A DNA stretch of 64,000 nucleotides from Chromobotia macracanthus (GCA_036877525.1 JAZGTH010000098.1:434001-498000), one strand, 5' to 3'. Positions 1 to 14,022 are shown, counted from the first letter of the stretch. Numbers and translations: made by a program. Notes: generated from the letters alone by a model not told the origin.

Positions 1-63
1 TGCATTTTTAAGCTTGTGTTATTTTTCCAGCAAAATGTATCTATAATTTGCCTAATATTCTAT

Positions 64-303
64 TTAATGGGACTATTTACCCAAAAATGAAAATGTGCAG
101 GCCATCCAAGATGTAGATGACTTTTTTCTTCAGTAGAACAGTGAAAAAGATTTTTAGCTTGGTCATTCATAACATGCAAATCTGCAGGCGCTGTCTCTCA
201 AAAAACATAAAATGAATACCCACGGCTTTTGATGATATATTGATGTCACAAACATCTACATCTTGGATGGAATGTTTTATTTTTGGGTGTACTATCACTT
301 TAA
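64..303. mobile_element. TTAA-ended MITE (family B)
   Basis: The left end TTAATGGGACTATTTACCCA and the right end TTTTTGGGTGTACTATCACT are imperfect inverted repeats, bounded by TTAA at each side. This matches the common fish repeat AAAGGGATAGTTCACCCAAA. A TTAA target suggests a Kolobok- or piggyBac-type origin (inference). Confidence 0.75.
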
Positions 304-730
304 GACATTATTGGTGTAACAGTATGGCCTAGGTTAGAACAAACTATCAACCACACTTTGGTAACCACTCAACTCCTCACTCACCCCTCCCTTTTGTCTT
401 TGTTTCAGGAAATGTAAAACAATAGTTATGAGCAACTGGATTGCAACGCCTGCTGTTGTTTCAGGCAGAAGAGGACAGGGAGTTTTTTTAATGACTGTGT
501 ATACAGTAGATGCGTCTGTTATGAGCCAAAGAGTGTACAGCTGCAGGAATATACATCATCAACCCCCTAATGAAGGCTCTTCTCCAGCTGTGCGTTTGTT
601 TATTTGTTTCTTTGCAAACTAGAATAAGTTCTGCACTATAGGGTTTTTCTCCCTAAAGAAACAAGAAATCCAATGGCTGATAAAACAGTCAGCAATTCAG
701 ACAGTTAAGAGCGGAGGCGCTGGAAATGAT

Positions 731-775
731 TGATGTCATAGGAGGATGATGTCATAGTAGGTGATTGATGTCATA
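731..775. promoter_or_regulatory. three TGATGTCATA motifs (CRE/AP-1-like)
   Basis: TGATGTCATA occurs at 731-740, 747-756 and 766-775. It differs by one base from the CRE palindrome TGACGTCA. It may simply be a short tandem repeat. Confidence 0.35.
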
Positions 776-853
776 ATGAGAGGAGTGGAGAAGTGCTGAT
801 GTTGAATGTCTGCTATTGACAGATGTTATCAGTGATGGTGAGAGGCTGTATAA

Positions 854-856
<3 letters not shown>

Positions 857-886
<30 letters not shown>
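857..886. repeat. (GA)n microsatellite
   Basis: About 15 GA units. A complementary CT tract lies 47 bp downstream. Confidence 0.95.
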
Positions 887-888
<2 letters not shown>

Positions 889-932
889 ATTGATGAAAGT
901 TAGAGCAATTCACTGTAGCTCTCCTCAGAGGA

Positions 933-952
933 CTCTCTCTCTCTCTCTCTCT
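933..952. repeat. (CT)n microsatellite
   Basis: Ten CT units, able to pair with the GA tract at 857-886. Confidence 0.95.
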
Positions 953-3900
953 GTTTCCAATTCTCCCTTGTCTTTGTGACACAATTCCACTCTGTCTGCA
1001 CATGCTGTGAAATTCAGATTAAAATCTATGCTAACTAGAGCCATTAATGAGCCAAGACAAACAAGCTTACCAAAAGCAATTAAACCGCATTTTAATTGGC
1101 TAAAATTTGTGTTATTTTTCTATACATCATGAATACCAAAACAGAAATTTGAAGGTTAAAGGTAATTTAAAGGGCTCAATGTCTATTTGTTTGTTGAAAC
1201 ATACATCTGCCCTCTATCAAATGCCATTAAATTGCTATTTGGTCATTGTCATGGTTATGTTAATTTTCATTCAAGAAATATAAAAAATATTTCTCCTAAA
1301 CCTTTTGTTAGGGCCACACACATGAATGTTACCTAAAATTTTGAAGCTTGGTAAGGAGAGGTGTGCAACAATCTACAGAATGTTTCAGCCACAGAGAGCT
1401 AGGCCAGTAAACAATCACCCAGAGCAAGTGTGTATGTGTTTGAACTTCTGCTTAACACCTCTATCATGCCCAAAGCACTTTTTAAGAGTCAAAGAGGAAG
1501 TCACTGTGGAGTATGGAAACCACCATGAGGGTCTCAGTTCAACATATCCCCATACATCTAGAGGTTTTTTAAGTTCAACATACTTTTGAACCCTGCTCAA
1601 GGTGCGAATGTGTTTTCTGCCCTTGTCTTCTGCTCTTGCCTGATCGAAGGCCTGTTGAGAAGCTTGTGAAAATGCTGTGAAAGACTTGAAATGAGCCGGG
1701 CTCTCCCTGCCAGGGAATGCATCTTTGTTCTGAGGCCCTTTTTGATTTGTTTACAATCTCCCCACTGCAGTCTCACTGGAGAAAATAAGAGATATTGATA
1801 TACATGGACTTCAAGCACAGCCACCATTCAGTCCCTCATGCCTGCTTACACTCGTTTACCTGTTTTTCTCTCTCCTTTCTGGCTCCTGCTCTCTCCTCCT
1901 CTCTGTTGTTCGTGGTCCAGGTGATGGCTCACTGTGTGGCACCTCGTGCTTATCTTCATAAGAACAGTTCTGTGGTGGCGAAAGGGCTTTTCTCTTTATT
2001 TCTATCCCTCTCTCATTTTTTTCCACTGTCTGTTTGTTTTTCTCTCTCATTGAGGTCTTTGAGATTTGTCTGTCTGTCCCGTGAGGATGAGGGCTGTGCA
2101 AAATCCAACAACTCAAGGGCCAGTCAGTCACCATAGCCATTTCTTGAATAGCAATCAATGCCTCATAAAGTTTTGATTGTGCCCTCAGTGCCTTCATGAA
2201 TAAGAATTGCCTACAAAATGGTGCTTGGGGAGGAAAGCCTTAAAATATTTGGCATGCTAACAAGTGTTGCCTTGTTATACTGCAAGAGAGATCATGTACT
2301 TCTGCAGGGTAGCTCAATTTGATGTGGGCAGTTACTGCCTGATTATTTACCGTGCAAAGATGTTTTTGAAGACTTTTTTTTTTTACTTTTGAGGTTACAT
2401 CAGAAGGATCTCATTTAAAACCTTGCATGATCTCTAGAAACCTGCTAGTTAAATTACGTCTAAGTCCCTTTAAGGAAAGTCTTCACACTCCAGTGGCCAT
2501 ATGTTTAATGCCTCTGGGCAGCTATTTCAGTCATACAAGACCAAGTCCTATCTACTTGAATAAGGAAGACTGATATCTCTAAAACCTGGTTAAGATCACA
2601 ATAAAAGCAATATTCCTGACCAACTATTAAACCTGACATCAACTATATGACATAATTATGTTTCTTAAGCTTAAATTGTGCCAAAACTGTGCCAATTTCT
2701 ATAGAATTTAGAATTTTATCTGCTCGATCTCGCATACAGAAAGGCTGGCAAGTACCTGACAACACTTTGTATAGAGCCCCTCCCCAACGAATCATTAGTG
2801 TCATTAGCTTTTCTAAAGGCGGGACTTTCTTGGCAGCGGCCATATTGAGTGTTACACTTTGTCCCATTTCAAATAACTGAACTGTGGCATCTTATTAATA
2901 TCTGTAATCTTTGATTACGTCCTACGAGTGAGGTCCACCATTGCCTGAATCATGAAAGATTAATGATTTTATTGCACTAATGGGCAAGACTAACTGAAAG
3001 ACAAACACAAGTGGAAATGAGCTTAAAGTAAGAGATGAACTTCAGAGAGGTCATGGAGCACTTGGCTAATAACACAGCCGGAAGCATATGCTCAGGTTTA
3101 GCTGCGCCGTGTGTGCGCTTGTGAGTCCCGCAGTCATGAAAAATAAGTGATTAATAGGGACGACTGAGGCCAACAGTGCTCATGAGTTAATTAAAAGCTC
3201 ACCAGTGCTGCTCTCTGTCCATCTGAAGTCACATCATTTTTCCACAGCCAAATTGTGATGCCAGATCTTTATTTATGTATGTGTGAGGCTTTGCCGGTCC
3301 TTTTTAAAATGACAGGCTTCTCATTTTATATATATGTTTGTTTCTTGAGAATTGTATGATTAGTGTGTATAATCTTCTTGATTTATAATCAGTAGCTGAT
3401 GGTTGGTAATGAACAGCATTTCAGATAACTGAAGAATACTGTTGAAGTAGATTATGTTAGACTGAAGTTAATGTGATAATACAATTTAGCAATATGGTAC
3501 AGTAAGATAATTCCAGTTTATAATGTAGGTGGTCTGTTAGTACTGTACTGTAGCGTACAGCTGGCTGCTGGATTTTCCAGCAGAGAATTTGTTTAATGAA
3601 AAGTGTTTTGTTAAAAAAAGAGAATTTTACAAGGATGATGTTATATAAACTTAGAGTACCGTAGCAAGACAAGACCTGTAGCATTTTATATTGCACAACT
3701 CGCTTGCAGAAGTGGTTTTCTGCAGGTTTTTTTGTTTATATTTGTTATTGCTCCGTTATTTTGTGGCCCAGGAGGACTGGATACTGAAAATGCTGAGTTT
3801 CCACCCCGCAGTTTTCCACTGGCAGTGAATTACATTACATGAATGTTCTTATTCTGCCCAGATGAGGGTTGTATTTTGAGTATATTTTAGAGCTTTATTG

Positions 3901-5609
3901 GCTACTGTGGTGTAAATGTGTCACTGCTCGAAGCTGTTTCAAGTTTGTAGTCTTGCTGCATTTACCTGGGCACAGTTGGAGCTGAAGGCTTTAAGCATTG
4001 TCTTCACACAGTGTTTTTTTAAAAGAAATATCCATACGTTTGGCCATTAAAAGTATTACCAAACTACACACACACACATTTGGTTTAACATCGTGGCGGG
4101 GACATTCCATTGAGTTCTGTTGCTTTATTTTCCTTTTGACAAAATTGAATTCCCACAATGCAGGCAAAATGTGACCCTCACAATTATTTAGTGTGTTAAT
4201 GGGAAGCCAGACGTAGAGAAGAATTCCTCTGATCTTCCTGCTTGAGGAGATCAACTAGAGGGTGAAGGACCACGTGGGCCTTCAGTTTAACTTTCAGTGA
4301 GGTTTAACAGTGTGCTACATGTTAACTACATACTGCACATTACTGCTTCCTTTTGATTAGTTACTTAGCTTTTCATTTGCTTCAATAGCTTTTCCCCCAT
4401 CCCCTTTTCATTAAGGTCTAGCTCTCTGATCTAAGAACAGTAATGCATTTCCTCCATTATTTTATTTTATTACAGGCCGAATGACAAATCCAGTGGCAAA
4501 TTCTGTCTATCTGCATTATGTCTAACCCCCATGTCTCTCTCTTAGACACTCAGAACGGGTTTTATTTGATTATGTTCTGACAATGAGATATGAGCTTCTA
4601 GAATGATTAATTGTGAGGGGGTGTTTGTAAGGACTATGGAGATATTAATTGAGTCTGATATTAAATATTACACACAGAATTCATCAGGGAGGGATAGAGA
4701 GAGGTGCTGAGTTTGATTCAGTGCCTTTTCTTATGCTGAGATGGCGCAGGGGATAGAGAGATTAAAATGGATGCCGTCAAGAAGAGAGAAATAGGAAGGG
4801 CCCGAGTCAAACCTTCAGGTTCAGTGAATCAATTCATAACTCTCATGGCATGCACTCTCATGTTTTCCTCATTTATTTTAAAATGCTTTGAAAATGCATA
4901 TGAAGATAAACAATCGCCCTGCGGTCATTTGCTGTGTTTAACTACAGTAAACGTCTTTTAAAAATTTCTGATGTTTCTGATGATGTTTCTCATAATCTTA
5001 AAAAACTTTGAATCAACAGCCTTTTTTTCAAATATTTGCATGCAAAAATATAATTGTGCCAACACATTCATTTCTGCCATTCTTAAATTACAATTTTAAA
5101 AAGTTTTTTGAAATGAATGATTAGGGAAGGAAAAAGCAGCAAATCAGAGATAAGAACAGAAGGGAATCCTTCAATACCATCTGAAAAGCATGTCAGGGTG
5201 ACCCCTAAGACAAAATCAATTTTTTAAGTTATTACAGAGCACATAGAGAAATATAGATCTAAAGAGCTAAAAAAAATATAGATCATTCTTTAGTTACATT
5301 GCCCAAGCCTAAATCCAACCTGTAGTTGATACACTGTTTCTTAGAACAGTGACACACATACCCATTACATTCACACAATCTGCTTCTGGCTAGACTCCAT
5401 TGAAATCTAGACTTGACCTTAACAGAGCACAGTTTAGTGCTGGTCATCTGAGAGTGTGAAGCACAGTATTTTGTTACTTCTATGGCAGTGAAAATACCAA
5501 AGAGCCATGAGTGAGTCCAGCAAAGCCCTGCAGTGGTTTAATTTAATGGTGTTACTTACTCTTGACACTTTGATACCGCAAGGCTATAGTGTAAACGTCA
5601 CGGAAATAT

Positions 5610-5956
5610 CCCAGCTAACAAGGAACATTCATAGAACACTGGCTAACATTCTCTAAAAGTTGTTAAAGTTTTGAGAACATCCTTAAAGTAACGTTAAGAT
5701 ATTTATTGTTATATATGTGTGTACGTATATGTGTGTATATATAAAATAGTTGTTGGTAGAATGTTTTGAAAATATTACAGAATTAAAAGATGTTTGGACA
5801 ACATTCTTTTAACCAAACAATTACATTAATACAAAATATATTTAAAAAAATGGATATTTTTAATGTTCCTAGAACTAGAAATAACATTTTTAATGTTTTT
5901 GTTACTTGATGGAAACATTAGCAAAACGTTTTCACAATCTAAAATGGTTAGCTGGG
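5610..5956 (+). mobile_element. MITE family A copy, full ends, TSD AT
   Basis: Starts CCCAGCTAACAAGGAACATT and ends GGTTAGCTGGG. AT lies immediately on both sides (5608-5609 and 5957-5958). The central part has a short TA/TG-rich stretch. This orientation (GGGAAC end first) is used as + for the family. Confidence 0.88.
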
Positions 5957-6580
5957 ATACAGCACTTTGCAAACTCCAGCACTACAACAGCATCCTCTTC
6001 AGTAGCAGCATTGAGGACATGGAGAAGACACTGTATCAATACACACATGTACTGTACACACTCAAGCTGCTGTGTGAGTGAATGTGTTTTCTTCATGGTC
6101 TGGGACTTCACACCAGCAGTGAAGTGAACCTGAGGGGAATTGTACAAATCTATATTCAACACATTCTGCATTCCCACTGCTAAAAGGATTAAATAGGAAC
6201 GCCTTGTGGGTACACAGCAGGGGTAGATGAAGGACATGCAGTAATGCAGAGTGTGTGAGTGCCTCAGTTCATTTTTGCCAGTTTCAAACTCTGGATGTTT
6301 GTTTTTGCATTACACCTTATTATTCTAGTGGTGCAACAGGCATACGTTATTTCACTCATCATTCATTTCTTGGCTCATTCCAATGTTATTGCCAACAAAG
6401 CACAATTGTGATACACACTCCAGATTTTCTGCTGATCATTCAGATTTGGCATCCAAACCATGACTACTGTGGACATGTTCAAAAGAGCTGACCACATCAG
6501 CACAAACTGTGAGTGTGAACTCTACATCAGTAAAAATGGCCACAGGTTTTCAGCTGCTTTCTGGCTCATGTAAATCTGCA

Positions 6581-6871
6581 TATAAAGGGATAGCTCACTC
6601 TAAAATGTAAAATTTTCCATCATTTACTCACCTTTATATCATTCCAAACCTATGACTTTTATCTTCAGGGTAACACAAAAGAAGATATTTTGAGAAAGGT
6701 CTTAGTGGTTTGTGTCCGTACCATGGAAGTCAAACTGTTGTTTGGTTTCCAACGTACATTAAAATATCTTCTTTTGCACTCCTCAGAAGCAAAAAAATCA
6801 TGCAGGTTTGGAATGACATGAGGGTGAGTAAATGATGGAAGAATTATATTTTTGGGTGAACTGCCCTTTAA
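6581..6871. mobile_element. TTAA-ended MITE (family B), full length
   Basis: ATAAAGGGATAGCTCACTCT at the left and TTTTTGGGTGAACTGCCCTT at the right, ending in TTTAA. The inner CATTTACTCACC and GGTGAGTAAATG segments extend the inverted repeat. Confidence 0.8.
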
Positions 6872-7571
6872 AAAGTTCTAATAGAATTCAAAGGCATTTA
6901 GGTTTTTATGACATACATTCATATGTATACATATATTCTGATTAGTTATTGCATAATCTACTCTTTTAAGTCTCTTTTAGTCCAAGTAGCGTTTTCACAC
7001 AACCAAATTCGGATACCAATACTGGTAAAGTTTCACAGCTTCAGTGCTTTGTCAATGTAACATTCAAAAATTGGTTTAAAAATAGAAATATAATTAAAAA
7101 AATATATTCACACTTGTTTTTTTAGCCTATTAGGGCAACTGAAACCATTACAATGTAATTTGTCCATTACTGCTGCTGTTGAAAATTAACAAACATAAAT
7201 AGTGTTGAATATGCAGGTCTGTTGTTTACAGGTTATTGAAGCGTGGAATGCTTGAACTGAGGCGACTTTTCCATTCTGCGTTTAGCAGTTTGCCTCTGTC
7301 ATGTCCCACAAGCATTTCCAAAAATGGGCAAATGGAACCAAAGAAAAGAGTCTTTGCAGTCACGATTGACGAGAGTCAGAGCCTTCATTTGCATATTTAT
7401 TTTATGGTCTACACAGTACACAGATTGATTTTTAGTTTTTGATTGACAGGGTAAAATTATGAAGACGAGCTGTCATTTCATTTTTGAATAGTGAATACAA
7501 TACAGCTGGCTGCGTGCATAAAACAGCACAGTTTATCAGTGATGTCATGTTCATCTAAACATCTATTGGCT

Positions 7572-7574
<3 letters not shown>

Positions 7575-7609
<35 letters not shown>

Positions 7610-7655
7610 CCTCTCTCTCTCTCTTATTCACTCACTCACTCACTCACTCACTCAG
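7575..7655. repeat. (CT)n followed by (ACTC)n
   Basis: An interrupted CT tract to 7624 is followed by about seven CACT units. Confidence 0.95.
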
Positions 7656-8831
7656 CTATTGTCTCTCACTGTTCCGGTCTCTTTTGCTTGTCATACTTTT
7701 TGCACAACACACTAAATGATGTATTGTCAGATCTAGTTAAATTCATCATTTTATTTAGTGGTGATGTCCCACAGAACAGAAATGTCACAAATAAGATCTC
7801 TTTGATATCTCAATTGTTTCTCCTAGTCAGAATTGAAATTAGCAAGAATAGAGAGCAAAAAGGAGACTTCCTGGAGAAGCCACTCACCCCCCTCTTAGAA
7901 AATGAATAGTACACTATCGTCACAACGGGAAGTATAATATATGTGTAGCACAAATAGTGTGGGAGGAGTCATGCTACTAATTTAATATTTGCTATAGTGA
8001 CTAAGTATGGCCAATAGTAGCGTGTGCATTACTTAAACAGGTCTTCATAGTTAGTACAGTTCAACATCTGTCTGCTTGTGTAGTGAAGATCTTATTGGCT
8101 ATTTCATTCACTGATATCACTGCTAATGCCCTCACCAAGCGACATTTGAAAAGAGGCTGGCTTTTGACTGAGCCTGATCGCAATGTAAAATGTCCATAGA
8201 TTTCTTGCAGAAATGGCTAGATAATCCCTAAACCTGGTTGTAACTCACCCTGCCCTTTAATTTTCATGACTATTTATTCGTTATGATAAACCCGAAACAA
8301 TGCCACAGCGTGTTTAATTGGGCAATTAGGGGTCATGCAGAACCGAATGATCCACAGAGCCACATGTGGCTGCTTTGAATGGCTCACTTTAATTTTTATT
8401 ACGTGTAAGAGGGCCATTCTGGAAGACATTTAAGACGTTGCTTATATATGTGTGCATCAATATAAAATACTGAAGCCATTGTTTCTCCATAGAGGAAAGA
8501 TGGCATGCTTGTCTTCAGGGGCTTAGAGGCTGATTATAAGTGATCTTCCCTTGATAGCCGCGTGAGCAAACTAGAAGCCTTTGAGTAAACATCATTACTG
8601 CCTGCCTACCCATAAACTTGCTTTTACATTTCGAACTGCACAGCGGGTTTATTTACTATGAGTGCACTGATGGGCAGACCGCTGTCCTAATGGTGTTGTT
8701 TATTTGAATGAGGGGAAAGCAGAGATTAATGACATGCGCTGTGAGCATAGCAGGTCATTTATCCAAACACCATCCTGCCTGTCTTTGTTGCTGAAGAGTG
8801 TGACTTATGCATTGGTAAAATGGAAAGCCAG

Positions 8832-9092
8832 CCCAGCTAAAAATGTTATTTTGAATGTTCTAGGTATCTTTAAAACATAGTTTTTAGGTCGTATTAACAT
8901 TATTGCTTGGTTGTAAGAATGCTATTTTTTAAATTTTGTAACATTTTTTAAATGTTCCACTACCAACTTAAGAATATAATGTTTTTGCTATATACTGTTA
9001 AAAAGTTTATAACAACAAGAACTACGAGATTGTTTTTGGGGAACTTTTAGAAAACATTATCCAGCGTTCTGAGAATGTTCCCTATTATCTGG
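8832..9092 (-). mobile_element. MITE family A copy, internally deleted
   Basis: Starts CCCAGCTAAAAATGTTATTT and ends with a decayed TTCCCTATTATCTGG. The subterminal part of the first end is missing compared with the copies at 9836 and 15521. Confidence 0.8.
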
Positions 9093-9835
9093 AACACAAG
9101 ATCACAATTGACCCTATTTACTTTCATGTCCCTGGTCTTATTGTGCTCGATTCATCAGTTCATTCTAACAAGAGTTTGTTGTCAGAGCTTGTTGTGCTTT
9201 TATCAAATGTAAATGACTTTCTCTGCCTTTGAGGCAAGCGTCATTATTACTTTTTCAAAGCCTCAAATCCTAAGAAGTCTTCAATGTGTACTTCACTCTG
9301 CAACAGCTTGTTGGCAAGAGGTATGCAATCACAATAAACTGATGAAAAAATAATCCATAGATTTACAATAGCTGAATTTTCAGCCTGTATTTTCTGAATC
9401 TGTGTGTGGCTCCTGTCATGCACAGCTGTTGATCCAACCTGACAATGCAGTTTTGTGCACAAAAGCACGTCTCACTTTCCTTTGGAAAACGTAAGAATCA
9501 ATGAATTGTATCATTTTACAATTCAGTCAAACCCTGATGGATAGATTCAAGCTCCTTTCTGCCTTATTTTCGACTTAAGGTTCTCTTTCTCAGAAATATG
9601 TCACATCGCTGCCGTCAAATGTGTTGTGAATGCTGTTTCATGTTGCTGGAAGCTATGATGGCTTATTTTGGACTTTCCATGCATTCCAAGTGTAACATTT
9701 TCCAAAATAAATCAAGCATTCAGAGGAGCAGAACACAGCTGATGTCACACAGACCTGTAACTAATTCTTCATTTCACTCTCTCCACACCTTAATTCTTCA
9801 TACTTGTTCTCACCTTCTTTTTCTTTATCAGGGTT

Positions 9836-10169
9836 CCCAGCTAACATTTTTAAGTTGTAAGAACATTTACCTAACATTTTCATTATGTAACAAAAACATT
9901 AAAAATGTAATTTTGACAGTTCTTAGAATGCTCAAAACATCCAGCTTTTTAGACATTTGATAGCGTTGCTGCTTAGTTATTCAAACATTTTTTTAATCTG
10001 TAATGTTTTTAAAACATTCTGCTAACAACTTAAAAATGATGTTTTTGATATATATCATAAATAACATTAAAAAAAAATTGTAACCTTACTGCAAGGATGT
10101 TTGAGAGACTTTGAGAGACCTTTTAGAGAATGTTAGCCAACGTTCTGAGAATGTTCCCTGTTAGCTGGG
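9836..10169 (-). mobile_element. MITE family A copy, full ends, TSD TT
   Basis: CCCAGCTAACATTTTTAAGT at one end and TTCCCTGTTAGCTGGG at the other, flanked by TT on both sides (9834-9835 and 10170-10171). Confidence 0.9.
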
Positions 10170-11887
10170 TTACTGTGGATTTGATCTGAATGTAGTGACT
10201 TTGGTGGAGGCTCCTTTAAGTGGGTATGACGTGGCTTACCAACTTACCTGTGAGTGTGTGCTGTTAGCCAGAGCTGAGACTGAGGAGTCCAGACACAATG
10301 TCCCAGATTTTTTACAGTCAGTGATCACGTCGCTTCAGATCAGCCTCTCACTCTTAAAACTCCCTTTACTTCCACATTGTCCCCTGAGCACAGACACTGA
10401 GGGCACCACTGCTTCAGAATTACACACTATGATGGCAGTACACGCTGGGTTTAAACGATTTATCACTGTGCCAGATGTGTGTGTGTGTACAGAGCCAGGC
10501 AAAAGCATGGACACACCTCTTCTTTTTTATTGTTATTTTTTTCTACATTTAATATAATTGTAAAGTCATTAAAATTATGAAATACGGGTAGTAAAGTTAA
10601 ATCAGTTTAGTCACAGCTCTGAAGATTCTGCGTTTCTCACTGCTAACTTCATGAGGTTTTGACAGAGATTCTGCTGTATATATACTGGACATTTATTGAT
10701 GGAATTTTCTTCACTGTCTGGTCCAGCTCATACTTTAAAAAAATTAAAATATAACATTTTGGTATCTTAGTCACAATTTATATTTGTGCAAAGAAACAAC
10801 ATCCAAGCAATTAGGCATAAGCCTGGAGATCAAAAGGTTTTTCAAATCATGGAAAAAAATTGTTGCTGTATAGTCAAACTAGCAGTGAAACAATTTTTAC
10901 ATTTGGCATTTGGCCAAAAAAAATTCATGCATTGAAGCGTATGCCTGTAGATCGAAATATTTTCTTTAGTAAACCAGCAGCAGAAAGAAACTTTCAGCTG
11001 ACACCTGCTGTGTGTTTATTTTGGACCCTGCGGACCCCTCACCAACAAAAGTAGACAAACATACATATTTACAGGATACATATAGTTATATTAATATATG
11101 TTTTCACACATATTTGCACACACACAGACACCCTCCCACATCCAGCAGTGTTTAAGTTATTGCCAGGCAGACAGCGTGTGAGGACTGCCCTAGATTAAAC
11201 CCAGCCTATCTTCAGGGATCCATTAGAGCAAACACTGCACTCCAGCTGTTGTATAACAATAAGATCGACTCACAACTTCCAACCTTAGCCACTTCTGAGA
11301 CCATCCCATAGACACACTGAAGCCATGTGTGTGTGTTTCTGAAGTCACTGTATGCATGCGCTCATGACACAGGGTGGAATGTCTCATAACACTGTCAACC
11401 TGTGGTGCGGCAGTACGTTTATTGTAGTTAAAGTTAACTCCATACTCACACATGCTCTGACAGCTCGCACAGGGACCCCAGTTCATCTCTTTCTCGCTCC
11501 ATCACTCCCTCTGTGACCTGAAATGGAATTTGTAAGGGAAAGAATCACACTAATGAGGTAGTAAATAGAGATAAATGGTTCCTCTGTGGTGTGGGCATGT
11601 GAGCCCATTAACAACACGATTCAAAGTTTGGGTCTGAGTTAAAAAGTGAGCAACCTCCTTTGAAATAAGCTACATGTAGGAGGAAGAAAATGTGCCCTGA
11701 TGTATGAGGGTGTGTGTAAGTGTCAGAAATGAGTATTCTTCTGTAACTGATTCACTAGGACTGTGTCTGTATGTTGGGAGGGGTGGAATGTTGTTTAGGG
11801 ATTATTTATCAAGACCAAATATACCATTAAGCTTACTAACGCCTGAGTTTAATCTACTTTATGGTGGTCAGTTAACAGACTTCCAGC

Positions 11888-12110
11888 TTAAAGGGATAAT
11901 TCACCCAAAAATAAATATTTTCTCACCCTCAGGCCATCCAACATTGTTTTTCTTCAGCAGAACAGTAAAGAAGATTTTTAGCTGAACCCGGGGTTCTTAG
12001 CTATTCATAAAAGTCCACAGGTGCCGTGTTTTTGAGAGTAAAATAAGCAGATACAGACAACACAAATTAATCTCTGTGATTCCTGACAAAATATTGAGGT
12101 TTTATATGAT
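11888..12110. mobile_element. TTAA-ended MITE (family B), truncated
   Basis: TTAAAGGGATAATTCACCCA at the left. The interior (CAGGCCATCCAACATTG, then TTTTTCTTCAGCAGAACAG) matches the copy at 64-303. The right inverted repeat is not seen. Confidence 0.7.
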
Positions 12111-12917
12111 AGCAAAAGAACAGACTTTTAGGTGAATGAATGACTCAAACTCTCTAATACAACCTACAATCACACTGTTACAAGTAACAATTACACACAG
12201 CCTTCTAAATATTAAGTAAATCTATTCAGTTTTGTAAGTTAACCTGTGTGATAAGAATGTTGCCGTATGCAATATTAAATATGCTTCATGAATGTAATAT
12301 TTTAACACACTGTGTATAATATTATACAAAATATGCATTATTACTGTAGTATATTTTGTGTGACTGTTTATGTGTACGAGTTCTGAGTGAAGGATCAATG
12401 AAGGATTTTTTTTTTTTTAGGGCTGCCATTGTATAGAGTTTGGGAAACACTGACCTGCTGGATAACTTTTTCTAAGCAGTCCCCTGTGTTATACTATTAC
12501 AGCCCCTCGTAGTTCTGCAGCGCTCTGTTTGTAACAATGGAATAAGTGTTCTGCCTGTGATAAAACATCTCTTCAGCAGCCAGGGGCCAAAAATAAGAGA
12601 GAAATGGATGATAATAGCATTATACAGTACAGGTCAGGTTAATCAAATCACAACATAAAATGTGCCCTGACTGCTAATACATATCCACTGACAAATAAAA
12701 AAACAAGTGTTTTCCTCTAGGAAATGAAGGCAAAACATTTATCAGTTGTGGTGACAATCACACCCCTGCATCACCGAGCTGGGTGATGTCATATTTTATG
12801 TATGTAACAGCAATAATAAACTGCAATAGGTATACAGTCATAAAATAAAAGGATCACTACATAGGTAATTGCATATATGTCGCCTACGGTACAGCATGAG
12901 TCAGGACCCTCACTGTG

Positions 12918-12929
12918 ACACACACACAC

Positions 12930-12983
<54 letters not shown>

Positions 12984-12990
12984 GACAGAC
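12918..12990. repeat. (CA)n with (GACA)n tail
   Basis: About 60 bp of CA with one interruption, then three AGAC units. Confidence 0.95.
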
Positions 12991-13829
12991 ATTAGGTTTC
13001 TATGCTTTGTGGGGACTTTCCATAGACATAATGACTTTTATACTGTACATATTCTATGAATATTCTGAATACTGAATATTCTATTTCCTAGCCCTCACAG
13101 AAACCTTTTTGCATTTTTACATTTCAAAAAAGCATAATTTAGTATGTTTAATATAAAGTTGCAGGTGTGTGTGACTTTAACCATCATATTTGGTCCCCAC
13201 AATGGTAGAAAAACAAGATCAGACACACACACACACAAATGCAGTTCCTCTGTGTGACTGCCTGTTAGATCTAAAATTAAAACTTCATTGTTCATCTTGG
13301 GTTGCCATAAGGCAGTGAAGCAGTCAAGCATGGCTTTCCTTCCTCTTCAGAATATCTACATCCTCTCCGAACTTAGCAATGTGCAGGATAATAAAGGATT
13401 TTTGGGGATTTTTGACTACTTTCAGTGCTTTTGATGGAGTGGACTGTTTTTGTGGCTCATTTACCATGAGGCTTATATATGTCAGTGACGAGTCATCAGT
13501 TTAAAGCTTCTGATTGGTTTGCATTTAACTGCAGTGTATTCTAAATATGAACTTATAACACAATAGCCTGTTATTACAGTAATTTAACATAATAGTCATA
13601 ACTGTCAGTGTGTGTTTAGATAATTATATTTATGTCTAAATTAAGTGCTTGATACAAAGTGTGTATAAGTGTGATGTATATAGGAAGATCAAAATATGAG
13701 AAGCCACAAATGTGAAGGTAGCTAATGCCAAATGAAACATACTGTAAAACACTAACAAATGACTAATTTGGAAATGCAGTTAGAGAAATTATTTATCTGG
13801 AGGGTTTAATGGCAGGGAAGGTGATTTTT

Positions 13830-14022
13830 CCAGAAACATATTTTCTGTGTAAGGTGCAGGACCATAAAATGTTCGTCCAACCATAGCGTTCAGTCCAAAT
13901 GTAACAATAGGATGTCCTACCTGCCGGTCAAACCATGTCTGTATTTATGTGTTGGAGGGGGCGTGGCTTTAGTGAGCACTCTGAGGGTTAGGTTGCTGTT
14001 GCTAGCCTCTCTGAAAATGTTT
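13830..14022 (-). repeat. interspersed repeat C, inverted relative to 37618
   Basis: The reverse complement shares the order AGAGAGGCTAGCAA, CCACGCC(T/C)CCTCCAACACA, TAAATACA, GGACCATAAA-type blocks with 37618-37830. Class not determined. Confidence 0.65.

Noticed and set aside
440..500. TTGTTTCAG followed by an open stretch as a ctnnd2 exon
   Set aside because: The translation does not resemble the missing N-terminal segment in any frame, and no donor in suitable phase follows.
10195..10557. 120-codon plus-strand open frame directly after a MITE
   Set aside because: No family resemblance, no promoter or splice context, and it ends in AT-rich low-complexity sequence.
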